From positions 146,501 through 210,500 of the forward strand of contig QRFJ01000023.1 in assembly GCA_006176705.1 (NCBI GenBank): 64,000 bases of DNA, read 5' to 3'. Shown piece after piece: positions 22,600 to 33,089 of the stretch (within the stretch, counting starts at the first letter, position 1; each line of letters opens with the position of its first letter). The position numbers were made by a program, and so were the translations under genes. The notes beneath the pieces were generated by a model. The model did not search any database and had not been told where the DNA came from. It was given only the letters and a program-made list of their open reading frames with translations. Origin of the DNA: Cocos nucifera (taxonomy: Eukaryota; Streptophyta; Magnoliopsida; Arecales; Arecaceae).

Positions 22600-23640
22600 A
22601 CTTTCGGTTGATAGTTGGCCATTCGAACTCGAGCTCGTTCTCAAATTTCTTTTAGTAAATCTAGATTTGCTCTCATCCCGAAGAAATTGCTATCTTCATC
22701 AAACTCTTCTACTCAAAGCGTGGGTAACCCCATCTCTATGGGCATCACAGCTTCCATACCGAAGGCCAAAATGAAAGATGTCTCTTCAGTTAGGACACGT
22801 ATGCCTAAAGGATGTTGTACAACTCTTCGATCCATGATCCTTTTGTCTGACTTATGTGAGCTTTCAACCCCTACCATAATATCCTGTTTGTCACCTCGAC
22901 CTCACCATTAGTCTGTGGATGACCTACTGACATCAATCTGTGAAAAATTCTGTAGTCATTACAGAATTCTGTAAACCTTGGATTATTGAATTATCGTTCA
23001 TTATCAGTTATGATGGCACGGGATAAACCATATCGATATATGATAGACTTTCAGATAAAATTTCGAACTCTGACTTCGGTAATCATAGCTACTGCCTCTG
23101 CTTCCACCTATTTAGTAAAATAGTCAATCGCGATAATCATGAACTTTTTTTATACCACGATGATGAAAAATGGTTCGAGGATATCCATTCCCCATTGAGT
23201 AAAGGGCCAAGGGGTCGTGATCGAGGCCAATGGAGTCGATGGTCGGTGCTGAATTTTTGAGGTCCTTTGGCATTGGTCACACTTGCTCATTAGATCAGCC
23301 GCATCTTTTTATATGGATGGCCAAAAAAATTCCTACCGTAATATTTTGCGGGACAGAGCCTTGCCCCCTAGGTGATTACCATAGATTTTCTCATGAACTT
23401 TTCGTAGGACATAGTTGGCTTCCGAAGGATGATGGTATCTGAGCAGAGGTAGGGTGAAAGACCTCTTATATAATTTTTCTTCGTAGATGACGTATTATAG
23501 AGCGAGGCATCTCAATCATTTTGCCTTATCTTGATCCGTAGGCAAAATTCCATCTTGTAAGTAATGGAGAATAGGATCTATCCAGCTTGATTCTGGATTA
23601 GCTTGCATTATCAGGACCTCCTCAATACTCGGCTTCTTTA
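22600..23640 (-). pseudogene. Integrase of the second Tat-type element
   Basis: Minus strand. The DDE triad surroundings are visible: QWGMDILEPF (about 23180-23210), IITDNERQF (about 22985-23010) and GEVEVTNRIL (about 22900). The Zn-finger side is degraded. A stop and frame changes interrupt it. Confidence 0.75.
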
Positions 23641-24420
23641 GGGCTTCCATATATGAGCTTCTTTTTAGGTCGGCTATCCCATGGGTTGCTAGTTTAGAAA
23701 AAAGATTAGCTCATATATTTTTCATCCTTGGTATCTGCTGAACATCCATTGCTAAAAAGGTAGAAGCTAAGTCTCTGACCTTCTGTAGATACTTAACCAT
23801 ATTCGACTTCTGTGCTTCATATTCTTCCTGAACCTGATCAATCACCAACTACGAATCACTATGGACTCTGAGATGCCGAACTCCCATTTCTTTTGCTATT
23901 CTAAGTCTCACTATTAATGCCTCATCCTCGGCTTCATTGTTGGAAGCCAAAAAGTCGAAGTGTAGGGCATATTCCGCTACTACAACCTTCGGACTGGTTA
24001 AGATCAATTCGGCTCTGGAGCTCCGCGATATTTGAAGATTCATCAACATGTAGGATCCAACATTCATCGATTGAAGGGGCTTCAGCATGATTGAATTTCT
24101 CATCCAAAATTATACATTTCAGGATGAAGTCCGCCAATGCCTAAGCTTTAATGGATGATCTCGGTAAATATTTGATATCGAATTCACCTAGCTCGATAGC
24201 CCATTTAGCCAGTCACCCCAAGGTATTTGATCAGTACAATACCGATCTAATGGATTGGTCTGTAACGACTGCGATTGTATGTGCTTGAAAATATGGACGT
24301 AACTTTTTTGTAGATATTAAGAGAGTATAGATGATTTTTTTCAGTCTTGTATATCTGATCTCAGTATCGTGAAGTATCCGGCTCACATAATAGATCGACT
24401 TCTGCACCTTAGCTTTCTAT
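23641..24420 (-). pseudogene. RNase H domain of the second Tat-type element
   Basis: Minus strand. LHVDESSN, then FLASNNEAEDEALI and VRHLRVHSDS give the D-E-D core of a gypsy RNase H. A frameshift splits it near 23935-23945, where two frames overlap at LRLFGFQQ and FDFLASNN. The tail toward integrase has stops. Confidence 0.75.
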
Positions 24421-25270
24421 CGGATCAGAACAGAGCTAATTGCTGAAGAAGAAATAGCTAGATACAAGTACAATACCTCCTTGGGCTCTAGCTTGCTTAA
24501 CAAAAGAGGGGAGTCAAGGTATTTCTTTAGCTCATCGAAGGCTGTCTGGCATTCATCTATCCATTGAAAGTCCTTCGGTTGCTTAAGAGCTTTAAAAAAT
24601 GGAAGGCTCTTTTCCGTTGATCTTGATAAAAATCTATTTAAGGCTGCAATTATTCCTATAAGTCGCTGCACTTCTTTGATCGTCTTCGGAGGCTTCATCT
24701 CTTGAAGAGCTTGAATCTTCTCTGGATTGACCTCAATCCCATGTTGGGATACCATGAATCCAAAAAATTTTTTAGAAGTGACACCGAAGATGCATTTATC
24801 CAGGTTAAGCTTCATTCGAAAATATCGTAGTATAGAGAATGCTTCTTCTAGGTCGGTGATATGATATTCGGCATCTCTACTTTTGACGAGCATGTCGGTG
24901 ATATGATATTTCTTCCAATTTGCTTCTTGAAAAGTTTGTTCACAAATTTTTGATAGGTCACTCCAGCATTTTTTAAGCCAAATGGCATGATCCTGTAACA
25001 AAAAAGACTTTAGAAGTTTTTTCTTCATCGTCGGATGCCATTCGGATCTAGTTGTATCTCAAGAAAGCATCCATGAATGATAGGAGCTGATGTCCCGAGG
25101 TCGAGTCCACCAGTTGGTCTATGTGCGGCAGAGGATAGCTATCCTTTAGGCATGCTCTATTGAGATCCACATAATCAATACACGTACATCATTTTCTACT
25201 ACCCTTTTTGATGAGGACGACGTTAGCCAACCACTTCGGATAATAAACTTCTCGGACAAAATTGGCCTTT
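24417..25270 (-). pseudogene. Reverse transcriptase of the second Tat-type element, active site overwritten
   Basis: An open frame of 203 codons (24417-25028) covers palm, thumb and connection: LNLDKCIFGVTSKKFFGFMV, KTIKEVQRLIGIIAALNRFL, LPFFKALKQ. Upstream, to about 25270, the fingers are present in broken frames. The catalytic YVDD expected just before DMLVKS is replaced by YHITD, through a 17 bp direct repeat (24852-24868 and 24894-24910). This change alone should abolish polymerase activity. Confidence 0.85.
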
Positions 25271-25734
25271 AAGAGCTTATTAACTTCTTCTCGTATCGCC
25301 CTCTGGCGTTCAGGGGCAAAGCTCCATTTTTTCTACCTGATCGAACGACGATTCAGGTCCACATTGAGTTGGTGTACCATGACCTGTGGATCGATGCTGG
25401 GCATATTCGAAGCTGACCAAGCAAATACGTCGGTATTATCTCATAGAAATATGATGAGGTGCTGTCGATCCTCTTCACATAAGCTTGAGCTGACCTTCAC
25501 CACCTTGTTTGGATCATCCTTGATCGGTACAGAGATCAGTTCTTCTGCTAGGGAACCTCTTTGTTCAATTTATTCATCTCGGACATCTAACTCATTCATA
25601 GATTGCTCTTCAATCACCACTCCATGTAAAGTAGCCATATAACATTCCTTTGTGATCGACTGATTTTTTCTGAGCTCGCCGATTCCATGTGGAGTCATGA
25701 TTTTGACGTTCAGGTGATAGGTCGACACTATGGC
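25271..25734 (-). other. Linker between protease and RT, second Tat-type element
   Basis: Continuous with pol on the minus strand but with stops. No separate domain is recognised. Confidence 0.45.
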
Positions 25735-26060
25735 CTAGAGGGTATTTAGGCCTAACCAACCTAAGATGATATTGTAGGCGGAGAGGCTATTCATGATGAA
25801 ATAAGTTATATCGACAACCGTTTGCCTTGGAGCTCGTCCAGCTTTTGTCGTTAGTGAGATAGTCCCTTCCACTGAAATCGTAGCACCAAAAAATCTGACT
25901 AGAGGTATATTCCTCTTCGTTAGTAGTTCAGGATTTAAGTTCATCCGAACAAAGGCATCATAAAATAGAACATCCACCGAGCTTTCATTATCAATAAGGA
26001 TCCGATGTACATCATAATTAGCAATATTCAGAGAAATGAGTACAGGATCGTCATGGGGCT
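25735..26060 (-). pseudogene. Retroviral-type aspartic protease of the second Tat-type element
   Basis: Minus strand: LIDNESSVDVLFYDAF, then two beta-rich segments and YNIILGWLGLNTL (the ILG box). The catalytic D-[ST]-G is D-N-E here. The same D-N-E-S-S occurs in the third Tat-type element. In the family this enzyme cleaves Gag-Pol. Confidence 0.8.
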
Positions 26061-26720
26061 AACTTATTTCTTTCAGATCTTTATCAGTAAAAATAATTTT
26101 ATTATCTACTTTTCTCTTCCTCGGTCCTTCTCCTGGTCAGTTTCGATCTAAAGTGTTTCCATCAAGGTTTCCTCCAGCAATTACTTTAATCTCTCCCACA
26201 GTCGACTGTTCTCCGTGCAATTCATCCTGCCGAGGTTGGTCACGACCTGAATTTATTGGGATTCATTGTTCATCCACATAGTGCCAAAGTCGTTCCTATC
26301 TGATTAGTGCCTCTATTTCCTCTTTGAGCTGCCAGCACTTCTCGGTATCATGCCCATGGTCATGATAATATCGATAATACTTTCTCGGGTTTTTTACTTG
26401 AGTAGGGGTTATCATTTTTCTGGATCGAGGTATATTTTCTCGTCACTCGATCTTTATCAAAATCTAAGCCCGGGGTGTGTTGAGAGGGGTGTGGTAATTG
26501 AACTTTCGAGGTGGAGTTCTAGATCGACCTCGCGGCTTTGGAGATGTTGATCGGCTACTCCGAGGTGGGGTGCACGATTGATGAAACCGTGGGTCCTTCC
26601 GATGGTGCTGCATCCATCTATGATCTTTTTCTTCTCCTGCTTTTGGGATGGACCCGACCTACCATCTTGGCTACTTTCCTGCTGATCCCAAGCCTTTTCG
26701 GCCTGGGCATATTTTTCTGC
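26061..26720 (-). other. Gag C-terminal/gag-pro linker, second Tat-type element
   Basis: Minus-strand sequence between gag and protease with a CEKCWQL-like (about 26320-26345) zinc-knuckle region, in broken frames. Confidence 0.4.
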
Positions 26721-27308
26721 TCATTCTAGCATCTCAGCGAAATCCTTCGGATAGTCCAAGTTGAAGGAGAACAAAAGGTCATTTTGAAGGAGGCCGACCT
26801 TGAATGCCGTCATGGCCACCGATGGGTCTAAATTTTGGACCTCCAAGATGGCTGCATTGAAGCGATTGATATACTCTTGAAGGGGCTCATTCTCTCGTTG
26901 CTTGATGTTCACGAGGAAGTCAGAGTTGCGACGTTGTTGATGATTGCTTACGAAGTGGGCAACGAGCAGATGGCTCAACTGATAGAAGGAATCTATGGAG
27001 TCGAATTTCAGGTTCGAATACCAATGTCGAGCTGTCTTTCTCAAAGTTGAAGAAAAAGCTCGACATAGTATCGCATCGGTAGTCTCTTGTAGATGCATAA
27101 GTGTTTGAAAACTATTCAGATGGTCTATGGAATCGGTCATTCCATCGTAAAGCTCCATCCGAGGGATCTTGAACCGACATGGCAAGGATTCGTCCATAAT
27201 CTTCTGAGTGAATGGGGGATCGACATTGAACCCCAAATCCTTTCCTTGTTGCCTCGGCTCCCGCAATGCATCTAGCTGCCATTGCACCTCTTTGAACTTT
27301 TTCTTCAT
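26690..27308 (-). pseudogene. Gag of the second Tat-type element
   Basis: An open minus-strand frame of 195 codons with the plant retrotransposon gag core: FKIPRMELYDGMTDSIDHLN, MHLQETTDAILCRAFSSTL, ARHWYSNLKFDSIDSFYQL, QRENEPLQEYINRFNAAIL, and AMTAFKVGLLQNDLLFSFN. It forms the particle shell in intact elements. The N-terminal part further right (27309-27700) is in broken frames. Confidence 0.88.
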
Positions 27309-27779
27309 ATCGTCCTTACGAGTGGCTCGGTGCTGAGGAGTCTCATGGCTTAGGATAGAGCCTCTTCTGAAAATTGGTGGGCGAGCGTTCAGATCTTCGA
27401 TGGAAAGGATCAGTAGGTTGGTTGTGATGACTGACCTCCACCCTTGGGCTTCGAGGGCGTCATTCCTCCAACTTTATCAATATCAAATCTGAATTTTCTT
27501 CGATTGGACGGCACTCATCGGTCTATTGTATTCCTCTTACGATGGCTGATAGTGCTTGCACCTGATGAAGCAGTGTGTCATACTGTTCCTATGGGACCGT
27601 TGGCATTGTTGGTGGGTTTTTCTGGATTGGTGGTGGAGATGTGTTAACCTATTGAGCATTGTAGGTTCTTCGACCACTAGAATGCTGGGACACGTTTGAT
27701 GTTCCCCTTCGGATTCTTATGATATCCGGTGACGTGCTTTCTTCCCTCAAAATTAAACCTCAGAATCAACTGAGAGTTC

Positions 27780-27793
27780 TTCCTCTAACGTCA
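27780..27793 (-). other. Degenerate primer-binding site
   Basis: Minus strand TGACGTTAGAGGAA next to the LTR end. The intact third Tat-type element has TGGCGCTAGAGGAAAGG at the same place. C-to-T/G-to-A changes explain the difference. Confidence 0.6.
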
Positions 27794-27795
27794 AC

Positions 27796-28449
27796 TGTTG
27801 CTCCTAGATCTCTCGGTTTGAGGTTAGCCGACGAGGATGGAGAGCTTGGTCACCAAGGAATATGAGGTCGAGGATGAACTTTCATTAGAGCTTCGCCCGT
27901 TCAGCTGCAATAAAGTCTCCACCGGAGTATTCTCTGGTAAAGATCCTCCGACGCTCAAGTTAGAAGATTGGAGAATAATGAGGAGAGAAAGCATCGAATT
28001 GAGTAGCATACCTGAAAGGTCCTGGAGCTCCTTTATTTATAGGAGAGGAGTTGGAGTCGTATCCGTTTTAGACTCTAACGATTTTTCGAATTTGTCTGGA
28101 TTAATTTAGAAGATTTCTTTTCTTCTTGGGAGACGGGATTGCGAAAGATTCTTCTTTTATCCGAGTTTCTCGATTTGGAGAGGACGCAGTTTCAGTAGGA
28201 ACGATTGTAGGTCGGTCATTGACGAGCTATGAGCCTATTCATGTAGCTCGGTGGTCGACCTGAATCCAACGAGGATGAGATATGAAGGTCTATCTTATTT
28301 TGCCAGGAGGTGATCTTCAGTAGGTCGGACGGAATTATAGGTCGGTCTAAGCCGACCTACAGCTAACCGCAGGCGAAGTGTCGCATTGTTCCGCTTAGAT
28401 GATCCATTGGGATAGGTCGGCGGTCAATCCTAAATAGGTCGAGGCCACA
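27796..28449 (-). repeat. 5' LTR of the second Tat-type element
   Basis: Ends in gagcaaca on the minus strand (plus TGTTGCTC at 27796) and has a TATA-like tataaataaaggagct at about 28027-28042. Homologous to 15241-15686. The outer edge, minus TGTGGCCTCGACC at 28449, is a best guess. Confidence 0.75.
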
Positions 28450-28875
28450 CCAGCCTTTAAAAATCCTTGAAATCGGAAGCTTTGGTCGGTAATTATGGTT
28501 CTTGTGTTCTCATAATCGATGATTTGATAGATTGTTTTCCTTCTAATTATATACTTGCATCTTTCATCTCCAAATCTGTCAGGCTTCCAAATCATTCTGT
28601 GCTGGTGGGTAATGGCATGCCTGGAGTTTGATTTATTATGTTTAAAATAGGTCATGGCACCATTTAAAGTAAAGAGTTGTTCCAAATGGCTGCATTGTTG
28701 AACAAATTATAAACAGTGAGTATTACAAAAGTGGAAAGTGGAATCCCTTTAGATATATCTTAACCTTTATATCGATGCTTGTGTTGGATAGCCAGTGAAA
28801 CAATTAAAGTCATCAGTTTGCTATGAGGGCATTATCTAATTTGATATGCCTTTATGGTTGGTGGAAATGCATTAA
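28450..28875 (+). other. Probable TYW1 intron remnant
   Basis: No coding signal. It lies between the LTR and a TYW1 exon, so it is most simply the intron left of that exon. Confidence 0.4.
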
Positions 28876-29175
28876 GTATTTCCACGAGGTGAGCGTCATT
28901 TACTGAAGGATGATGTGCGGGAGAATGGTGGGCACTGGGCTTCTACTCCAGAGAGCAATGGCTTCGATTTCGAGGAGGAGGAGGAGGAGAAGGCCATGGA
29001 ATTAGCTGCTGTTGATATGGAGGACATTGCTGGTAAAGCTGTTGAATTGGAGGACATTGCTGGTAAAGCTCCTTCGAGAAAATCAACTGGGCCTTTATCC
29101 AATGGAGGGCAAAATGGTGACAATGGTCTGAGAGAAATGGTGACACCGATCATTAGAACAAGTTTAGAGAAGCAG
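28876..29175 (+). pseudogene. TYW1: TYW1 internal exon (linker before the radical-SAM domain)
   Basis: The open frame gives an acidic run (FEEEEEEK), a doubled MEDIAGKA/LEDIAGKA phrase, and EMVTPIIRTSLEKQ, ending exactly at a GT donor (cag|gtaatt, 29176). In plant TYW1 proteins the linker between the flavodoxin and radical-SAM parts has a DIAGK phrase and leads into (K/R)EMVTPxIRxSLEKQ, just before the GYKIIGSHSG start of the catalytic domain. The next exon, with the CxxxCxxC cluster, was not found downstream. It is therefore an isolated exon of a broken gene in the same orientation as the 5' fragments. Recognition is from memory of the family. Confidence 0.65.
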
Positions 29176-29630
29176 GTAATTCTGTTGCACTGGTTTTTAC
29201 TTTTTTGATAATATTTTTTAATTCAGATTATATTATTAAGTTTTGTGTATGGTAGAATGTTCCTTTTGTCTTGTCGTAATTGATACTAGATGTTAGTAAT
29301 AATCACATTTGTCAAGCAATTTATGAACTTGCTTAAAGAAAGGAGAGTATACTGCATGTGCAATATAGTAAATAAAATTATGCTATATATATATATAAAT
29401 AAATATTACTTTCTGAATGTGAAAGTAAAATAAATAAAAATGGTGATTGACACAGGTGTTTCATTTTTTCCTTCCTGCAGGACCTTTCCAACAAGATTTT
29501 ATTAAATGCTGTTAAAGATAGGTGTTTTCTTGGTATTTTATTTTAAAAAAAATAATTTATGACTATGTTTGTAATATCAAATGGTCAATCTAATTTTTTT
29601 TCTTTGATCTAATTCTTGTGACCTTGCAGA
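29176..29630 (+). other. Intron-like AT-rich DNA
   Basis: Begins with the GT donor after the TYW1 exon and ends in a T-rich tract with ttgcag (29626-29631). A further tgcag near 29476-29480 could precede a tiny exon. No ORF. Confidence 0.4.
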
Positions 29631-29631
29631 A

Positions 29632-29811
29632 TTTTCTCCATTGAAACTCCACTTTGGGGGCTCCTTGCAAGATAAGGTCATATATGGCATGGATCCTCAA
29701 CAGCCATGTACTCCTTTTGTTAAGAATAATTCCGAGATGTTTGATTTTACTCAAGGTTGCCTACCCATGCAGAGATGGGATGAACTCAATGATTTCTTTA
29801 AAAAAGCCTAG
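29632..29811 (+). pseudogene. Unidentified exon-like fragment
   Basis: After a T-rich tract and ttgcag, an open frame of about 58 codons runs to a TAG at 29809-29811. It includes SPLKLHFGGSLQDKVIYGMD and FDFTQGCLPMQRWDELNDFF. The sharp acceptor and ordinary amino-acid mix look like a real last exon. It does not match the next TYW1 exon, and I do not recognise the protein. Confidence 0.4.
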
Positions 29812-30230
29812 TACTTTGATCATTTGACATCCTATAAATGACTCATGGACTCGTATTTCCCTTTGATTGCACAAGAAAAATTCTGTTGATATATCACCTG
29901 ATCAACTAAATGCAATTTACCTAGAAGCTGATGGAGTAAATTGCTCAGCAAATTCTTATGCACCATCTTGTGTCCCATTCAGATATGTGTCCATGATACT
30001 GACTCTGTGCCAGATCTTTATTATTTGACCATATCTCTATGTATTTTGATGCTTAAAAGATGGACATTGCAGTGGTGCGTATTTGAATTTTTTTTCTTTT
30101 AGTATGGGTATACCTTCTCTGAATTTGCATTTGAAATGCTAGTTTCATTATAATTTCCTTCTGGATACACCTTTCTAATAAATTCTATTTAATGATTCCT
30201 ATAGCTTATGGGGTGGATATTTGAATTTTA
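29812..30230. other. Intergenic or intron, nothing recognised
   Basis: AT-rich, with stops in all frames. Confidence 0.4.
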
Positions 30231-31375
30231 TTAGCTACATGTATGCAAGACAGGTGATGACACAGAGATACGAGCAGATGATGCAGAGATACAAGATAGT
30301 TACGGAGATGAATCGGAGACGTGATGTATAGATGGAGGAGATGGGGCAGTCCCATCAGACAGAGATAATGTCACTGAGGACTCAGATTGATCAGATTACA
30401 TCCTTTTTATGTGATTTTGCCCCACATCAGGTAATTAACTAAATATAATTTTTAAACTTTATATTATTTTCACATGTATTTTTATGTATAGGTTTTATGA
30501 GTTGTATATATTTATTTCTATTTTCTTAACTTAGAAAGTTTTTTTGTTTGTTACAGGGTCCTGACGCTTCTATCAGTTATTGAGATGATGCTGATACTAT
30601 AAATAAATGATTGCCCTCTCTGTTTTGTTTTGTTTTTAATTTTTTTTTGGGGGTGGGGTGGGGTGGATTTGCTTATGTGATATATCTTTTTACATTCATT
30701 CATCTTAGATAATGTTTAACTTTAAATTTGATGGCTGATGCTTTTATAGGAGTAATCTGATTTAGGGATTGAAACAGTGGATGTGTATTTACTTGGTCCA
30801 AATTTTCTGGTTTGCTGATTTTCCTGGACATATATTGAGAATAAGTTGTTATTGTTGTCTTTGTGAATGCTTTGGTAGCTTTGTAATTATTGAAGCTTTG
30901 TGATTGTTAACATATCTTATTAGGTGCATATATTTGGATGTGATGAATTATGAAGGCCAATAATTTATGAAAAGCTTCACTGGATCTAATGATTTATCTT
31001 TTTTTTAAAGATATTTCTTGTTTCTCATGGAAATGTGTTAAATCATTGAAGTGTGTTATGTTAGTCTGTTCATAACAAAGTAGAAAATAAATTCTGTTTT
31101 TCTCTTTGGATTCTTGAGTTTATGTTCTCTTGTTGAAAGAATAAGCATTCTTGTCCTGCTTCTAATTTTCTTTTATTCATAGATATTGCTGTATGATGCT
31201 GGATTTTATCTTTCTTTATCTACCAATTGTTAAATTCTTGTTCTCAGTTTAAAGAAAGAGAGAATTGCTGTCATTTAAATACATATATGGTTGTCTATAT
31301 TCTCAACTTACAAATATTTTTTTGTTTGTTACAGGGTCCAGATGCTTCCAGCAGTTATTGTGAAAAAGAGATGTT
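30231..31375 (+). pseudogene. 3' part of a plant transposase-like gene with a duplicated last exon
   Basis: At about 30252-30410 a Gln/Met/Arg-rich coiled coil (QRYEQMMQRYKIVTEMNRRR, one stop, then QTEIMSLRTQIDQITSFL) ends at a gtaatt donor. This is like the C-terminal coiled coil of En/Spm-associated plant transposase proteins. After an intron a short last exon, GPDASISY-stop (about 30557-30583), follows ttacag. A second copy of that exon and its acceptor (about 31290-31375, GPDASSSY) lies about 780 bp downstream. The family call is tentative. Confidence 0.4.
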
Positions 31376-32539
31376 ACTTGCAATATTGGTTTAAATAAAA
31401 AAAAGCTAGTGAAAATTGGCTGACAGTCAGCTTGACGGTTATGATGATGGAAATAGTATAAAAGCTAAATGTTAAACCTCATTGGTTTCATAATAGTATT
31501 TGGTTTATGCATAATGTCTTCTTTTTGGAAATGAAGGCGTGCGCTGGGATGAGGAAAACGCTACAGCCCTCTGGATATCTGAACAAGTAAGAGCATATTT
31601 TCCTGGCCTTTTCTCTTATACTATAAAGTTTGAAAATATTTCTGTGTTATCTTGTTCTAGTGGTGTCACCTGGAATGTTCAAGACTTGAAAACCTAGTAA
31701 CTTGATTGTACTTATTCATCATACAAGGATGGAGAGCACGGGAGGATTGAAAGTTTCTTTGACTGGGTTATTTGAATTCACCTTGCAATAAACTCCTCTT
31801 ACTATTTCAAAAAATTGAGCTTATCAGTGTCTTTCTTTGTTTAACTTTGTGTCGAACTTTATTTACCTGTTTATTTGTTCCAATTGCTGTCAGTTAATTA
31901 TTGTTTTCATTCTGTTTACAGGCAAGTTCTTGCTTGTTTTGCTAATTTAATAAAATTTCTACCAGAATACCGTCACGGCAATTTCACTGGGTCCCATTGG
32001 TCATAGCTCCATTATCTTATTAATGCTTGTATTGTTTCAGTGGTGGCATCAGAATATCTTGAAGCTTGACAACTAGTTAGCATGGAGTTGTCTATTAACC
32101 ATGCAGCTGATTGAGCAAAACCTCAGCCCAGCCCTTGGCCATTGTCCTCTGGCTGGCATACTTCCCTAGCTGTGTAAAATTTGTTGTTTTATGCTATCAA
32201 TGTGAAGCTGAAGTAAATGGGGAGACTTGAGAAAAACTTTCGGGCAACAGCTTCGCAAGTAGGATGGTAGCTAGGTTGTTTGTCGAAGGACATGAGGAAA
32301 AAAGGGGAAGACCTGAAGAAAACTTGAGTGCGAGGCATGTTTCAAGGTTTAGGGAAACTCGGTTGAATAAATAATATGTTAGGGATAAAGTAAATGGTAA
32401 AATAAATGAACAGCGCTTGTCCTTCTGGTGAATACATAAGCTGTAAAGTAGACTAGCACAGAATGGCAATTTAATTGAGTGCATGCGATGGTAGTTTTCT
32501 TTGGCCAATTTACTGTCCTTCTGGTGAGGAGAGAATTAA
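31376..32539. other. No recognisable gene
   Basis: AT-rich intron-like or intergenic DNA. One short stretch before gtaaga near 31535-31588 could be an exon, but it has no recognised homologue. Confidence 0.35.
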
Positions 32540-32648
32540 TGCATTGCTTTGAAAGAAGTTGTGCCACTGACTAGCATTTTAAGCCGAAGAACCTTCATAT
32601 TGCTACTATACGTGCTTCATTGAAGCAGCATAGTTTATTTTGGCATAA
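32540..32648. repeat. Interspersed repeat shared with 1755-1870
   Basis: Both contain 'gaaagaa.ttgtgc.act', 'catattgctactata' and 'gcttcattgaagca' in the same order. The match breaks exactly where CACTAC begins at 32649, which supports an insertion border there. Confidence 0.65.
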
Positions 32649-33089
32649 CACTACTATAATAAGAAGCTATATAGCATTTACTACGACAACGGTTTGAAAA
32701 TTGCTGCTATAGAGTCTACGATAGCAGTTATCAATAACTACTATCTTGAATCCAACATATAGAAGTGATTATATATAACCGCTGCCATAGGTTATGTATA
32801 GCATCAATTATGAATAATCGCTGCTATAGGTTCGATTTATGGTAGCGGTTGCTGATAACTGCTGCAATAGGATGGACATATGTTACTTAACAGCTTTCAT
32901 AGTCTCGATCTATGGCAAAATTAGGAGTAACGGTACTGCTGCTATTGGTCTGACCTACAGCAGCGATTATGTATAACTGTTGTACTAAGTAAAATCTATA
33001 ATAGTGGTTTACTTAACCGCTGCCATATATCAAACCTCCAGCAGTGATTATTTGTAACTGCTACCATAGATTCTGACTATTATGACGGT
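32649..33089. repeat. Left subterminal repeats of the CACTA-like element
   Basis: Roughly a dozen variants of 'taaccgctgccatag' and its reverse complement 'ctatggcagcggtta' at irregular spacing. They continue across the gypsy insertion at 43970-44030. Confidence 0.75.
33085..33089. repeat. Target-site duplication acggt, left copy
   Basis: A matching acggt is at 43970-43974, directly after the other LTR. It joins the CACTA-like sequence on both sides. Confidence 0.9.

Larger units (their letters stand above)
20691..28449 (-). mobile_element. Second Tat-type Ty3/gypsy retrotransposon, 3' end truncated
   Basis: Minus-strand order from right to left: LTR (27796-28449), a degenerate PBS, gag, protease, RT, RNase H, integrase, a 57 bp tandem array, and then an antisense extra ORF. 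No 3' LTR is found at the left end; the element merges with copy 2 of the duplication near 20690. It separates two parts of TYW1. Reading frames are broken by several stops and shifts, so it is not autonomous. Confidence 0.85.

Noticed and set aside
32197..32567. Minus-strand ORFs downstream of the transposase-like region
   Set aside because: No motifs and overlapping frames in AT-rich DNA; part is an interspersed repeat.
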